From an uncultured Dehalococcoidia bacterium (lineage in GTDB: Bacteria; Chloroflexota; Dehalococcoidia; Lucifugimonadales; GCA-2712585): a DNA stretch of 64,000 bases. Positions 42,088-51,480 of the stretch are shown piece by piece. The position numbers and the translations under genes were made by a program. The notes beneath the pieces are model-generated. The model was given only the letters and a program-made list of their open reading frames with translations. It searched no databases and was not told where the DNA came from. The first letter of the stretch is position 1, and every line of letters begins with the position of its first letter. The DNA lies in NCBI GenBank assembly GCA_958295715.1, contig OY282371.1, positions 1,125,183-1,189,182 of the forward strand. Reading direction: 5' to 3'.

Positions 42088-42813
42088 TCAACCCCTTGGC
42101 CCCATGGCGTGATGACGGCGCTTCCTCAAGTAGTTGCACAGCCTCAGGAAGGTCACCACCTCGCCAAGGCCGAACTTGGACTTGCCGCCCCCGCGTTCGG
42201 CGAAGGTGATGGGCTGTTCCTTCACACGGGCCTGCGGACTCATGGCCAGGGCCTCTAACAGCAGCTTGAACCCGACGGACTTCAGCCGTGGCGCCAGGGA
42301 TTCCAGCGTCTCCCGCCGGTACACGACGAACCCGGAGGTGGTGTCCCTGACCGACAGCCCGACCATGACCTTGGATATCCAGATGGACACGCGGCTGGCC
42401 AGGCGGCGGAAGAAGGACATGCCGACTATGGCCCCGTCCTTCACGTAGCGGGAGCCTATGACAATGTCGGCGTCCTCGGCGGCGGCGAGCAGGGCGGTGA
42501 GGTCCCGGGGCCGGTGGGACAGGTCCGCGTCCATCATCGCTATCAGGTCCCCGTCGGAGAGCTTGAAGCCGTCGAGCACGGCGCTGGCCAAGCCCATCTT
42601 GCCCGGCCGCTTCACGGCCATAATCCGCGGGTCCTGGGCCGCCAAGGCCGCCACCAGCGAATGGGTCCCGTCGGGGCTGTTGTCATCCACCACTATTATC
42701 TGATAGTTGGCGTCCTTGAGGACAACGGCTAACTCCTTGAGAAGCCGCCCCACCGTATCCACCTCGTTGTAGGTGGGGACGATTACCGAAACCTTTGCAG
42801 AGTCTTGCTTCAT
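42088..42813 (-). CDS. GT2 polyprenol-phosphate mannosyl/glucosyltransferase (DPM1-like)
   Basis: 241 residues, catalytic domain only and without C-terminal membrane helices, as in soluble DPM1-type enzymes. It has VIVPTYNEVDTVGRLL, VVDDNSPDGT (41-50), the nucleotide-metal motif MDADLSHRP (94-102), and the late QPITFAERGGGKSKFG segment diagnostic of this branch. It should transfer a sugar from NDP-sugar to polyprenyl phosphate on the cytoplasmic face for glycan or glycolipid assembly. It is 75 nt downstream of glmS on the same strand. Confidence 0.9.
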   Translation of the reverse strand: MKQDSAKVSVIVPTYNEVDTVGRLLKELAVVLKDANYQIIVVDDNSPDGTHSLVAALAAQDPRIMAVKRPGKMGLASAVLDGFKLSDGDLIAMMDADLSHRPRDLTALLAAAEDADIVIGSRYVKDGAIVGMSFFRRLASRVSIWISKVMVGLSVRDTTSGFVVYRRETLESLAPRLKSVGFKLLLEALAMSPQARVKEQPITFAERGGGKSKFGLGEVVTFLRLCNYLRKRRHHAMGPRG

Positions 42814-42888
42814 TCCGGCTCCTTGAAATCTGCAATCCGCTTAAGATATTTATGCCGCTCGGGGGGCCGCCTGCGACGCCGGCGCGGT

Positions 42889-44733
42889 CTATTCCACCGT
42901 AACGGACTTGGCTAGGTTCCGGGGCTGGTCCACGTCGCAGCCCCGCTCAACGGCCACGTAGTAGGCCAGGAGTTGGAGGGGCACGACCGTGAGGAAGGGC
43001 GTGAGCAGTTCCGGAACGTCCGGAACGTAGAGAACGTGGTCGGCCTGAGAGGCCAGTTCGTCGTCGCCCTCGGCGCCGAGGGCGACCACCATCCCATCCC
43101 GCGCCTTCACCTCTTTAATGCTGTTCATCATCTTGTCGTAGAGGCCGGACCGGGGGGCCAGGGCCACCGTCGGCATCTTGTGGTCTATGAGGGCGATTGG
43201 GCCGTGCTTCATCTCGCCGGCGGCGTACCCCTCGGCGTGTATGTAGCTCAACTCCTTCAGCTTAAGGGCGCCCTCCAGGGCCACGGGATGGTTCATGCCG
43301 CGCCCCAGATACAGGATGTGGTCGTAGCGGTACAGCCGGCGGGCCAGCTTCTTATAGGGCGTGTGGTCGGCCAGCATCCCGTTTAAGAGGTCGGGGAGCC
43401 GGATAAGCTGAGCCAGAATCTCGCGGCGGGTTCCCTCCGGCAGGGAGCCGCTGGCCTGGCTCATCTGTATGGAGAGAAGGGCCAACAGGCTCATGGACGC
43501 CAGGAAGGTCTTGGTGCTGGCGACGCCTATCTCCGGCCCCGCGCGCATGGAAAGCCACCCTTCCGCCATTCGGGCCGCCTGGCTGCCCTCCACGTTGCAT
43601 ATAGTCACCAGCCGGGCGCCCTGGCGCTTGGCCCACTCCATGGCCGAGAGGGTGTCCGCCGTTTCCCCCGACTGCCCCACCGACACCATCAGGCTGCGCT
43701 CGTCCAGGGCCGGCTCTCGGTAGCGGAACTCCGACGAGCTTTCGGCGTCCACCGGCAGCCTCAAGAACCTGTCCATCAGATTGCGGCCCAGCAGGGCGGC
43801 GTGATAGCTGGTGCCGCTGCCAACCAGGACCACGCGGTTGAGCTCCCTAACCTCCGGCTCCGTGAGGGGGAACCGCTTGAGCGTCACCCGGCCGTCGTGA
43901 AGATTCACCCGCCCCTGCATCACGCCGGCCACCGTCCGCGGCTGCTCCATTATCTCCTTCAGCATGAAATGCCGGTAGCCGCCCTTGCCGACGGACACCC
44001 AGTCTCGGGGCATCCTATGCGGCTCCTTGACCACCGTCGCGCCCTTGAGATCCTTAAAGCGGGCGGCGCCTGAACGGACGGACACTATCTCGCCGTCCTC
44101 CAAGAAGGTCACCTCATTGGAAAAGGAGACCAAGGCCCCCAGGTCGCTGGCCAACATGGTCTCGCCGTTCTTCCGGGCGACCGCGATGCCCCCGGCGTTT
44201 CCCAGGCGCAGGACCAGTATCCTGTCCGTATCCCCCTCGCAAATGGCGGCCACCACGTTGGCGCCTCTAATTCTCAAGGCCATGCGCGAGAAGGCGGCCT
44301 CGAAGTCCTCGTCCTCGGCCATCTCCTCCTCAATAACGTGGGCGATAACCTCGCTGTCCGTCTCGGAGGTGAAGGCGTGGCCCTTGGCGAGAAGGCCCTC
44401 CTTCAACTCCATGAAATTCTCCACAATGCCGTTATGAGCCAGGGCCACACGGCCGAGGCAGTCGGTGTGAGGGTGGGCGTTGGCCACCGTGGACCTGCCG
44501 TGGGTGGCCCAGCGAGTATGCCCAAGCCCCAAAGCGCCACGCAGCTTTCGCCCGTTGAGGTGAGACACCAGGTCCTTCACCTTGCCAACGGCCTGATGCA
44601 CCTCAGGCTTCTTGTTCGGCTCCAGGGTCGCCACGCCGGCGCTGTCATATCCCCGGTACTCCAGCCGTTCCAGCCCTGCCAGCACCAGAGGCATGGCTTC
44701 ACGGGAGCCAACGTATCCTATAATTCCACACAT
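42889..44733 (-). CDS. glmS: Glutamine-fructose-6-phosphate aminotransferase (isomerizing)
   Basis: 614 residues. The N-terminal glutaminase starts MCGIIGYVG with Cys2 nucleophile after Met removal. RLEYRGYDSAG and GHTRWATHG follow. Two SIS sugar-isomerase domains fill the C-terminal half, with GTSYHAALLGRNL, SSEFRYREP and SQSGETADTL in the first, and LGRGMNHPVALEGALKLKE in the second. The terminus is QPRNLAKSVTVE. It makes glucosamine-6-phosphate for cell-wall precursors. It lies between yvcK and the GT2 gene on one strand. I see no glmS ribozyme: the 69-nt gap upstream is too short. Confidence 0.96.
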   Translation of the reverse strand: MCGIIGYVGSREAMPLVLAGLERLEYRGYDSAGVATLEPNKKPEVHQAVGKVKDLVSHLNGRKLRGALGLGHTRWATHGRSTVANAHPHTDCLGRVALAHNGIVENFMELKEGLLAKGHAFTSETDSEVIAHVIEEEMAEDEDFEAAFSRMALRIRGANVVAAICEGDTDRILVLRLGNAGGIAVARKNGETMLASDLGALVSFSNEVTFLEDGEIVSVRSGAARFKDLKGATVVKEPHRMPRDWVSVGKGGYRHFMLKEIMEQPRTVAGVMQGRVNLHDGRVTLKRFPLTEPEVRELNRVVLVGSGTSYHAALLGRNLMDRFLRLPVDAESSSEFRYREPALDERSLMVSVGQSGETADTLSAMEWAKRQGARLVTICNVEGSQAARMAEGWLSMRAGPEIGVASTKTFLASMSLLALLSIQMSQASGSLPEGTRREILAQLIRLPDLLNGMLADHTPYKKLARRLYRYDHILYLGRGMNHPVALEGALKLKELSYIHAEGYAAGEMKHGPIALIDHKMPTVALAPRSGLYDKMMNSIKEVKARDGMVVALGAEGDDELASQADHVLYVPDVPELLTPFLTVVPLQLLAYYVAVERGCDVDQPRNLAKSVTVE

Positions 44734-44802
44734 GGCTTCTAGGATATCACCCGTTCAGGTTGTGGGGGAACCGGGACTGTGGGAGGAACATCGCGCCAGC
44801 CA

Positions 44803-45783
44803 TCAGGCCCCGGGCGGCGAGGCCCCAACAATCTCAGCCACCACCCCGGCCAAAACGCGGGGGTCGTGGCGCAGATAGGCCCCCGCCAACATGAGCGGGG
44901 CCTTTATGATGTTGGACGCCTTGTCGCCGCAGTTCTCCTCGTCCAACTCCACCGGATGCTGCCCGTAGCTGCGATACCTCTCGCGGGGGGCCTCCGGCAT
45001 CTCGGCGTCGTTCACTATCAGATAGTCCAAGGGGGCGGTGAGGGCCAGGTATTCGCACACCAGCCCCGTGAAGTCCGACACCCTGAACCCGTCGCTCTCC
45101 CCCGGCTTGGTCATCAGATTGCAGACGTATATCTTCAGGGCCTTGGAGCCTCTAACCGCGTCGGCCATCCCCTCCACCAGGAAGTTGGGAAGGATGCTGG
45201 TGTAGATGTCGCCGGGGCCGATGACTATGGCGTCCGCCCGCTCAATGGCCGCCAGGGCCGGCGGGTGTGGACGGGCCTCCGGCTCCAGATAAACGCGCTC
45301 TATGGGCAGTTCGGGACTCTCCACGCGCTGGTCGATGCTGGACTCCCCTTCAATAACGGTCCCGTCGGCCAAGCGGGCCTTCAGGGTGGAGTCGGTCAGG
45401 GTCACCGGCAACACCGCGCCCCTGACGCGAAGCATTCGCGACGCCTCCGTAATGGCGGCGTCGGAACTGCCGGTGATGTCCGTTAACGCCGAAAGCAGGA
45501 GGTTTCCAAAGCTGTGGCCGTTCAGCCCGTTGCCGGCGGTGAACCGGTAGTTGAACAGCTTACGCATCTGGGCCGACGCGCTCTCGTCCGCGAGGGCGAT
45601 GAGGCACTGGCGGATGTCCCCCGGCGGCAGCTGTCCCAACTCGTCCCGCAACCGACCGGAACTGCCGCCGTCGTCGCTCATGGACACAACGGCCGTGAGG
45701 TCGCAATCGGTCTTCTTCAGGCCTGTCAGGATGGTATGGCTTCCCGTTCCCCCTCCGATGACCACGACCCTTTTTCTAGCCAT
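44803..45783 (-). CDS. yvcK: YvcK/CofD-like gluconeogenesis factor
   Basis: 326 residues. The Rossmann-type start VVVIGGGTGSHTILTGLK is followed by VVSMSDDGGSSGRLRDELG and PPGDIRQCLIALA, all YvcK signatures. Later blocks are NGLNGHSFGNLLLSAL and ADAIVIGPGDIYTSILPNFLV. YvcK binds UDP-sugars and adjusts flux into peptidoglycan precursors, which fits its position upstream of glmS. No rapZ (yvcJ) or whiA neighbour is seen, although these often accompany it. Driven by the promoter at 45899-45927. Confidence 0.93.
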   Translation of the reverse strand: MARKRVVVIGGGTGSHTILTGLKKTDCDLTAVVSMSDDGGSSGRLRDELGQLPPGDIRQCLIALADESASAQMRKLFNYRFTAGNGLNGHSFGNLLLSALTDITGSSDAAITEASRMLRVRGAVLPVTLTDSTLKARLADGTVIEGESSIDQRVESPELPIERVYLEPEARPHPPALAAIERADAIVIGPGDIYTSILPNFLVEGMADAVRGSKALKIYVCNLMTKPGESDGFRVSDFTGLVCEYLALTAPLDYLIVNDAEMPEAPRERYRSYGQHPVELDEENCGDKASNIIKAPLMLAGAYLRHDPRVLAGVVAEIVGASPPGA

Positions 45784-45898
45784 ACGCTAAGCCCTTTGTT
45801 CCCTATGCCCTGCGAAAAGACTGGGCGGGCGGCGGCGAGGAGAACCGTTGACAACCCTTTTGTCCATACCCTCCCTTGCCCGTAGCGAACTGGGCCAA

Positions 45899-45927
45899 AG
45901 TGTAGGGTCAAGGCGTAAAGGTGTCAA
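45899..45927 (-). promoter_or_regulatory. Sigma-70-type promoter of yvcK (and probably glmS-GT2)
   Basis: On the minus strand TTGACA (complement of 45922-45927), a 17-bp spacer, and TACACT (complement of 45899-45904). The transcript would start near 45892 and have a leader of about 110 nt. Confidence 0.7.
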
Positions 45928-45949
45928 TAGCGCTCGCCCTCACCCGCCG

Positions 45950-46500
45950 CGCAGGCGGCAACTCAGGAACCCCACACCTCAGAGCCAACGCTCCCAAAAA
46001 CAAAAGTGGGCACGCGTGCCCTTCCCGCGCAGGCGGGAATCCATCCCCTCAGCCCCTGGTGCGCCGGGCAACGGCGCGAAGGTGCGCGCCCCTTTCCGTC
46101 ATTCCCGCCCCCTTTCCGTCATTCCCGCGCAGGCGGGAATCCATCACCTGTATCCACGGGCTGGTCGAGAACACTAGCGTCATTCCCGCGCAGGCGGGAA
46201 TCCATCCCTTCCTCACTGCATCTCACAACAACCCAGGAACCCCCCATCGCAGAACGGCGAACGTGTCACTCTCATACCCTCATACCAAGCTGCCGCCCCA
46301 ACCCGGGGCACTCTCACTAAATGAGGGTGGCGTTAGCAGGGAATCAGGAAAGATGGATTCCCGCCTGCGCGGGAATGACGAAGGGGTGGGAGCGGGAATC
46401 CATACCCCTCCTCACTGCAACCCAGGAACCCCACACCGCAGAAGCCAACACCTCTCAAAACAAAAATGGGCGCTCGTGCCCATCCCCTCCCCAGGTGGGC
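45950..46500. repeat. Intergenic dRS3-like repeats between yvcK and epimerase genes
   Basis: Palindromes lie at 46021-46040 (first base variant), 46121-46140, 46182-46201 and 46357-46376. A half unit lies at about 46101-46110. The GC palindrome GGGCACGCGTGCCC is at about 46009. An AAAACAAAA-TGGGCGC segment of the composite repeat is at about 46460. This is a divergent intergenic region, so these copies sit upstream of both genes. No gene seen. Confidence 0.85.
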
Positions 46501-46524
46501 GGCCTTGGTGTAACATGAGGTAAG

Positions 46525-46545
46525 CTCCCCCCTCGACGGGGGGAG
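46525..46545 (+). promoter_or_regulatory. GC-only hairpin upstream of the epimerase gene
   Basis: CTCCCCCC and GGGGGGAG form a perfect 8-bp stem around TCGAC, about 40 nt before the ATG at 46587. It could be a transcription-attenuating or mRNA-stabilising structure. There is no U-tract. Confidence 0.35.
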
Positions 46546-46586
46546 GGCGGTTCCCACAGTCGATAACCTGGGTCTAGGAGGAGAGC

Positions 46587-47564
46587 ATGGCCATTCTGGT
46601 GACGGGAGGAACGGGCTTTGTGGGGTGCAACATTGTAAGAACCCTGGCCGAGGGCGGTGGCCGTGTGGTGTCCGTGGACGTCGCCCCCGCCGGCGAACTG
46701 GCGCGCAGGTACGTGGAGCCTTGGAAGGGCGCCGTCTCCTGGGTCCAGTGCGACATCCTGGACCTGAACGCCCTTCAGCAAGCCCTGGAGGACCACGACA
46801 TAACCAAGATAGTCCACGCGGCGGTGTACACGGGGACCAGGGCCGACATAGAGAAGCTGGACACCCACCGCATAGTTAACATAAACACCATGGGGACGGC
46901 GAACCTCCTGGACCTGGCCCGGCGTCGGCAGGTGGAACGGTTCCTGTACGTGAGCTCCGGCGGGGTCTACGCGGGCAAACGGCTGGCCGACGAGCCGCTC
47001 CGGGAGGAGATGGCCCTATTTCCCATCAACCTTTATGACATCACCAAGTACGCCTGCGAAATGCTATCCAAGCGTTACGGCGACCTCCACGGCTTCCAAA
47101 CGGTGAGCGCGCGCCTCTCCGCCCCCTACGGCCCCATGGAACGGGTGACGGGACACCGGGCGGTCATGTCCCTGGTCTACGACTGGACCGGGCGCGCCCT
47201 CAGAGGCGAGGCCATAGACCTGTCTAGGACCACGCCCGACCGTGACTTCACCTACGTCCAGGACACCGCCGCCGCCATCGCCACCGTTCTGGACGCCCCG
47301 ACCCTGAAGCACGACGTCTACAACATCGGCAGGGGGCAAAAGGTATCGCTGGACGAGATGACCGCCGCCATGAAGCGGGCGCACCCGGGAGTCCGGTTCA
47401 CCGGCGAGACCGAGGCCTCGGAAAGGCCCCCGGCCCCGCGATACGGCCGCGGCCCCATGGACATCAGCCGCCTGCGCGAGCTGGGATACGCCCCCGGCCA
47501 CGACATCGAGTCGGGCCTCAAGGCCTACCTCGCCTGGCGCAAAGAATTCTCCTTCTTGGACTAG
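46587..47564 (+). CDS. NAD-dependent epimerase/dehydratase (extended SDR)
   Basis: 325 residues, ATG behind TAGGAGGAG. TGGTGFVG is at residues 6-13, the active-site Ser at 123-124 in YVSSGGVYAG, and Tyr150-x3-Lys154 in YDITK. The C-terminal half has SAPYGPMERVTGHR, RDFTYVQDTAAAI and YNIGRGQKVSLDEM, typical of UDP-sugar epimerases and related enzymes. The substrate is not determined. It is a single-gene unit, isolated by repeat regions on both sides. Confidence 0.88.
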   Translation: MAILVTGGTGFVGCNIVRTLAEGGGRVVSVDVAPAGELARRYVEPWKGAVSWVQCDILDLNALQQALEDHDITKIVHAAVYTGTRADIEKLDTHRIVNINTMGTANLLDLARRRQVERFLYVSSGGVYAGKRLADEPLREEMALFPINLYDITKYACEMLSKRYGDLHGFQTVSARLSAPYGPMERVTGHRAVMSLVYDWTGRALRGEAIDLSRTTPDRDFTYVQDTAAAIATVLDAPTLKHDVYNIGRGQKVSLDEMTAAMKRAHPGVRFTGETEASERPPAPRYGRGPMDISRLRELGYAPGHDIESGLKAYLAWRKEFSFLD

Positions 47565-47975
47565 CCCTTAAAGGGGAAGCCTCTCCCTCTCGACCCCGCC
47601 GGCAAGCCGTTGCTCTACCCAGTCATACCCACCCTCTTATCCGTCATTCCCGCGCAGGCGGGAATCCAGGGACGCCACGCATAGAGCCGACGCCATAGAC
47701 CACGGCCAGCAGATGGCCGCCTCAGCCGTGCGTCATGCCCGCCCTCTTATCCGTCATTCCCGCGAAGGCGGGAATCCATCCCTCCCCCTAAAAGCAACGC
47801 CCCGAACTCCACCTTCAACGAAAAGGGCGTCACTACCACTATCGGCCGCCATGGTCCTTTCCCCGCTAGGAGAGGGCAATCCACCGTGCCGTGACTAGCC
47901 AGTGACTGTGATTCGCGCGGTTGACTCGGGATAATCGAGGGGAAAGATGGATTCCCGCCTGCGCGGGAATGACGG
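47565..47975. repeat. Intergenic dRS3-like repeats upstream of mgtE
   Basis: Palindromes lie at 47646-47665, 47756-47775 and 47951-47970. The first two share orientation and flanks (CCGTC on the left, CCA on the right), and the third is inverted. No gene seen between 47565 and 48169. Confidence 0.85.
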
Positions 47976-48090
47976 GAGAAGGGGCGGGAGTGACGGAGGG
48001 GGAGGGGAGGCGCGCGGCCAAGAATACCCTGGTATCCGATTCATATCTCTTAGGCGTCCCGACGGCCAAAGGGGTAGGATGATATGTGGG

Positions 48091-48158
48091 CTTCCACCGC
48101 TGGAAGTTCCGTTTGCGACACACACAACAGACACGTCCGCCGAGGAGGGTCGGCGGAC
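48091..48158 (+). promoter_or_regulatory. Two hairpins in the mgtE leader
   Basis: CTTCCA-CCGC-TGGAAG (48091-48106) is followed by a perfect 9-bp stem GTCCGCCGA/TCGGCGGAC (48135-48143, 48150-48158) whose loop is GGAGGG, a Shine-Dalgarno-like sequence 20 nt before the ATG. MgtE genes are often controlled by leader RNAs such as the M-box. This structure is too short for an M-box as I read it, but may still be regulatory. Confidence 0.45.
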
Positions 48159-48169
48159 CCGGATAAGCG

Positions 48170-49567
48170 ATGGACGACCTTCAGAACCGATACGCAGATG
48201 CGCCCGCCGGGGAACAGCTCTCAGAAGGGGAGCGCGCCCGCGTAATCACCGAACGCATTCGCGCCCACTTCGAAGAGGGCGAAATCGACGACGCCCTCGA
48301 CCTCTTCAACCGGCTCCACCCCGCAGACCAAGGCGACGTGCTCGTCGCCCTCTACCCGGAGTCCAAGGACATCCTCCTCGACTCCCTGGACCCCGAGGAC
48401 ACGGCCCAGGTCTTGGAGCACTTGGAGCCGGAAGAGGCCGCGCGGGTGATAGAGGACATCAGCGGCGAGGACCTATCCACCATCCTGGGCGAGACCGGCC
48501 CCGACGTGGCGGCGGACATCATCAAGCAGCTTCCGGAGCACCAGTCCCTGGAAGTCCTCGACGCCATGATAAAACCCAGCACGGTCATGTCCCTACTCCG
48601 CTACCCGGACGAGACCGCCGGCGGCCTCATGACCACCGACTTCCCCTCGGTGAGGGAGAACATCACCGCCGCCAACGCCCTGGACATCCTGCGCATTCAA
48701 GGTTCCCTCATAGAGCACGTCGGCTCCCTCTTCGTCGTCGACAACAGCGACAGGCTCATAGGCTCTATGAGCGTGACCCGCTTGGCCCTGTCGCGCCCCA
48801 CCATGCTTATTTCCGACATAATGGACAAGGACGTTATCTCAGTTCCCGTGGAGACCGACCAGGAGGAGTGCGCCCGCCTGATGGACAGGTACAACCTCAA
48901 CTACCTCCCCGTGGTGGAGCAGAGCCAGCAGCTTGTCGGCCTCATTCTGGTTGAAGACGTGGTGGACGTGCTACGCAAAGAGGCCACCGAGGACATGTAC
49001 CGCATATCCAGCCTTGGACAGGGCCGCCTCTTCGACCCCTTGAGGCGTTCCGTGTCCCACCGGCTCCCCTGGCTTTACATAAACCTGGGCACCACCATCC
49101 TGGCCGCCCTGGTAATCAACCTGTTCGCGTCCACCATCGAAAAGCTGGTGATACTGGCCGCCTTCCTGCCGGTCATAGCCGGGCAGGGGGGCATCGGCGG
49201 CACCCAAACCCTAACCCTGGTGGTCAGGGGCCTCACCCTAGGTGAGATTTTCGGGAGCCGCGGCAGGCAGCTGCTGGCCCGCGAGCTGGCCCTGGGAATA
49301 ATCCACGGGCTGGCCCTCGGCCTGCTCATCGGCCTAATCGCCTACGCGTGGCAGAACAACCCCATGCTGGGCGTGGTCATAGGCGTGGCCATGCTGGGGA
49401 ACATGATAGTGGCGGGACTCACCGGGGCCGGGATACCGCTCATGCTGCGGCGCTTCGGCATGGACCCGGCCGTATCCTCAGCGGTCTTCGTCACCACGGT
49501 TACGGACATCTTCGGCTTCATGCTGTTCCTTGGGATGGCCTCGGCCCTCATGAGATTCCTGCTCTAG
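48170..49567 (+). CDS. mgtE: Magnesium transporter MgtE
   Basis: 465 residues in the family order. An acidic N-domain (about 1-135) has LHPADQGDVLVALYP and LEPEEAARVIEDI. Paired CBS domains follow (about 140-265: ETAGGLMTTDFPSV, IMDKDVISVPVETD, LVGLILVEDVVD). Five membrane helices lie from about 295. Pore motifs are LPVIAGQGGIGGTQTLTLV and FVTTVTDIFGF, with the conserved Asp that binds magnesium. The usual GGNAGTQ is GGIGGTQ here. The CBS and N domains close the pore when cytosolic magnesium is high. A structured leader precedes the gene. Confidence 0.95.
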   Translation: MDDLQNRYADAPAGEQLSEGERARVITERIRAHFEEGEIDDALDLFNRLHPADQGDVLVALYPESKDILLDSLDPEDTAQVLEHLEPEEAARVIEDISGEDLSTILGETGPDVAADIIKQLPEHQSLEVLDAMIKPSTVMSLLRYPDETAGGLMTTDFPSVRENITAANALDILRIQGSLIEHVGSLFVVDNSDRLIGSMSVTRLALSRPTMLISDIMDKDVISVPVETDQEECARLMDRYNLNYLPVVEQSQQLVGLILVEDVVDVLRKEATEDMYRISSLGQGRLFDPLRRSVSHRLPWLYINLGTTILAALVINLFASTIEKLVILAAFLPVIAGQGGIGGTQTLTLVVRGLTLGEIFGSRGRQLLARELALGIIHGLALGLLIGLIAYAWQNNPMLGVVIGVAMLGNMIVAGLTGAGIPLMLRRFGMDPAVSSAVFVTTVTDIFGFMLFLGMASALMRFLL

Positions 49568-49664
49568 CGGTACGGCGCCCCGCTCCCGCCAGCGCCCGCT
49601 TTATCCCCTGGGCCAAACCTGGTAGCATGTCACCGTATCTTCCCCCACCCACGGAGGCGCGCCC

Positions 49665-50018
49665 ATGGCTTTTACACGCATCTACACCGGCGAGGACGGT
49701 CAGTCCCACTTTGAGGAGATGGAAACCCCCTTCCAGCCCGGCGACCCGGCTCAGCCCGGCTCCTTCAGCCAGGGAGCCGGGGGGATAACCTTCCGGCGGC
49801 AGCCCGTCGGCCTCGTTCAGGACTGGCACACGGCCCCACGGCGCCAGTACATAATCAACCTGACCGGCCTGGCGGAGATTGAGATAGGAAGCGGCGAGAG
49901 GCGCCGTTTCGGCCCCGGCGACGTCCTCCTGGCCGACGACCTCACGGGCAGGGGCCACGTGACGCGGGTCATCGGCTCGGAGCCGCGGCTCTCCGTCACC
50001 GTGCCCATCGACGACTAG
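49665..50018 (+). CDS. Small cupin-domain protein
   Basis: 117 residues, ATG behind GGAGG. One beta-barrel cupin: VQDWHTAPRRQYIINLTG carries a metal-ligand-type His in the first motif region, LAEIEIGSGERRRFGPGDV follows, and a late GRGHVTRVIG supplies the second-motif His. Function unknown; such single cupins are often small-molecule binding proteins or isomerases. It is 97 nt after mgtE and 20 nt before the birA-like gene. Confidence 0.78.
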   Translation: MAFTRIYTGEDGQSHFEEMETPFQPGDPAQPGSFSQGAGGITFRRQPVGLVQDWHTAPRRQYIINLTGLAEIEIGSGERRRFGPGDVLLADDLTGRGHVTRVIGSEPRLSVTVPIDD

Positions 50019-50038
50019 CTCAAACCGGAGCCATCGCC

Positions 50039-50833
50039 TTGGCCAAGACCCCCGTCGCCGAAGCCCTGAAGGGCGGCCTCTACACCAGAGTGGTGGGAAG
50101 GCGCATCCTCTACTTTGACAGCCTCTCCTCCACTATGGACCAGGCCGCCAAAGAAGCCGAAAAGGGGATAGTCGAGGGAGCCGTGGTCATGTGCCGCCGG
50201 CAGCGGGCGGGCAGAGGCAGGTTCGGACGCGCCTGGGTCTCCGACGACGGCGGCCTGCTCCTATCCGTGGTCTTCTACCCCTCCACCGAGGCCCTGCCCT
50301 TCATCAGCGTCATCACGGCCCTCGCCGTGGCCAGGACCATTGAGAGGGAAACGGAGCTTTTCCCGGTAATCAAGTGGCCCAACGACGTAATGGTTAACGG
50401 CAAGAAGGTCTGCGGCGTCCTGGTGGAGAACGTGTCGGAGGGCGCGGCCACCCGCTCCATCGCCGGCATAGGTCTCAACGTGAACATGGACCCGAAGGAC
50501 GCGCCGGACATCGCGGACACAGCCGCCAGCCTCCGCTCCGAGACGGGGCGAGAGATGAACGACGGAACGCTGCTGAGGCGGCTCCTCCACGAACTCGACG
50601 CCCTGTACGTTGACCTGAAGCAGGGCCGGTCGCCCGTGGAGGAGTGGCGCCGCCGGCTGGACACCCTGGGCAAACGCGTGAAGGTCCGGTGGGGCGGAGA
50701 GGTCATGGAGGGCGTCGCCGAGGACGTGGACTCGCTGGGGCATCTGCGGCTGCGGCAGGACAACGGCGCCCTCGTCACCCTGCCGGCGGGTGAGGTCACC
50801 CTCAACCCCCACGCCCCAACGAACCCCAACTGA
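50039..50833 (+). CDS. birA: Biotin-[acetyl-CoA-carboxylase] ligase, group I
   Basis: 264 residues from a TTG at 50039 with GGAG about 10 nt upstream. The biotin-binding loop is AGRGRFGRAW (57-66), followed by SDDGGLLLSVVFYP, KWPNDV at 112-117 and KVCGVLVE. A small C-terminal SH3-like domain holds LGKRVKVRWGGEVMEG. There is no N-terminal DNA-binding domain, so it is a pure ligase and not a repressor. It attaches biotin to carboxylase carrier proteins. Confidence 0.93.
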   Translation: MAKTPVAEALKGGLYTRVVGRRILYFDSLSSTMDQAAKEAEKGIVEGAVVMCRRQRAGRGRFGRAWVSDDGGLLLSVVFYPSTEALPFISVITALAVARTIERETELFPVIKWPNDVMVNGKKVCGVLVENVSEGAATRSIAGIGLNVNMDPKDAPDIADTAASLRSETGREMNDGTLLRRLLHELDALYVDLKQGRSPVEEWRRRLDTLGKRVKVRWGGEVMEGVAEDVDSLGHLRLRQDNGALVTLPAGEVTLNPHAPTNPN

Positions 50834-51420
50834 GCGGCCTTGGCCTAACCGTCGCCGCCGCCAGCCCCGCCACCCTTCCCACCGCCCCGTGTCGTCATTC
50901 CCGCGCAGGCGGGAAGGGCGCGTGCGCCCACTTAGGTTTTGCGGAGCGTTGGTTCTGCGTTGGCCTCCCATACGCGCTCCTGTTCCTATCCGTCATTCCC
51001 GTGAAAACGGGAATCCAGGAAGCCTTATCCCAGAACCAACGCCTCAAACTCCAGCCGTCCGTAGGGGAGCACCCGCGCCCGTCTCCCTTCCGTCATTCTC
51101 GCGCAGGCGGGAAGGGCGCGTGCGCCCACTTTGTTTTGAAGAGCGTTGGTCCTGCGGCGCGAGGTTTCTGCCGTCCCCACTTTTTCCGTCATTCCCGCGC
51201 AGGCGGGAATCCATCCCCGGCCCCGATGCGCCGGCAACCCCGCGCCGGTAAGGGCCGGTCCCGTCACGGTCAGGGCCTCGTTAGGGTAGCGTCTACGGGT
51301 GACGCCGGAGTTGGGGGGTTGGTTCTGCTGTGTGGGCTTCCTGGATTCCCGCCTTCGCGGGAATGACGGAAAGGGGGGCGGGAATCCATCCCCCCCCAAA
51401 CCGTCGGCTTTGCGGAAACA
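50834..51420. repeat. Composite and dRS3-like repeats between birA and SDR genes
   Basis: Palindromes lie at 50897-50916 (ending GGGAAG), 50995-51014, 51095-51114 (one mismatch, ATTCTC), 51191-51210 and 51345-51364. After 50916 and again after 51114 the composite unit continues with GGGCGCGTGCGCCC, ACTT-x-GTTTTG and AGCGTTGGT. No gene seen. Confidence 0.87.
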
Positions 51421-51480
51421 GGCCCTCTTCCCCTATAGTGTCTCTCACGGGTTTATTCAGGGTCTCATTGAGGAGGGGTT

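Noticed and set aside
42820..44802. glmS ribozyme upstream of glmS
   Set aside because: The intergenic space upstream is only 69 nt and shows no ribozyme core.
46006..46320. Possible CRISPR-like array from regularly recurring palindromes
   Set aside because: Spacing is irregular, units are inverted relative to each other, the flanks are also repeated, and no cas gene is present.
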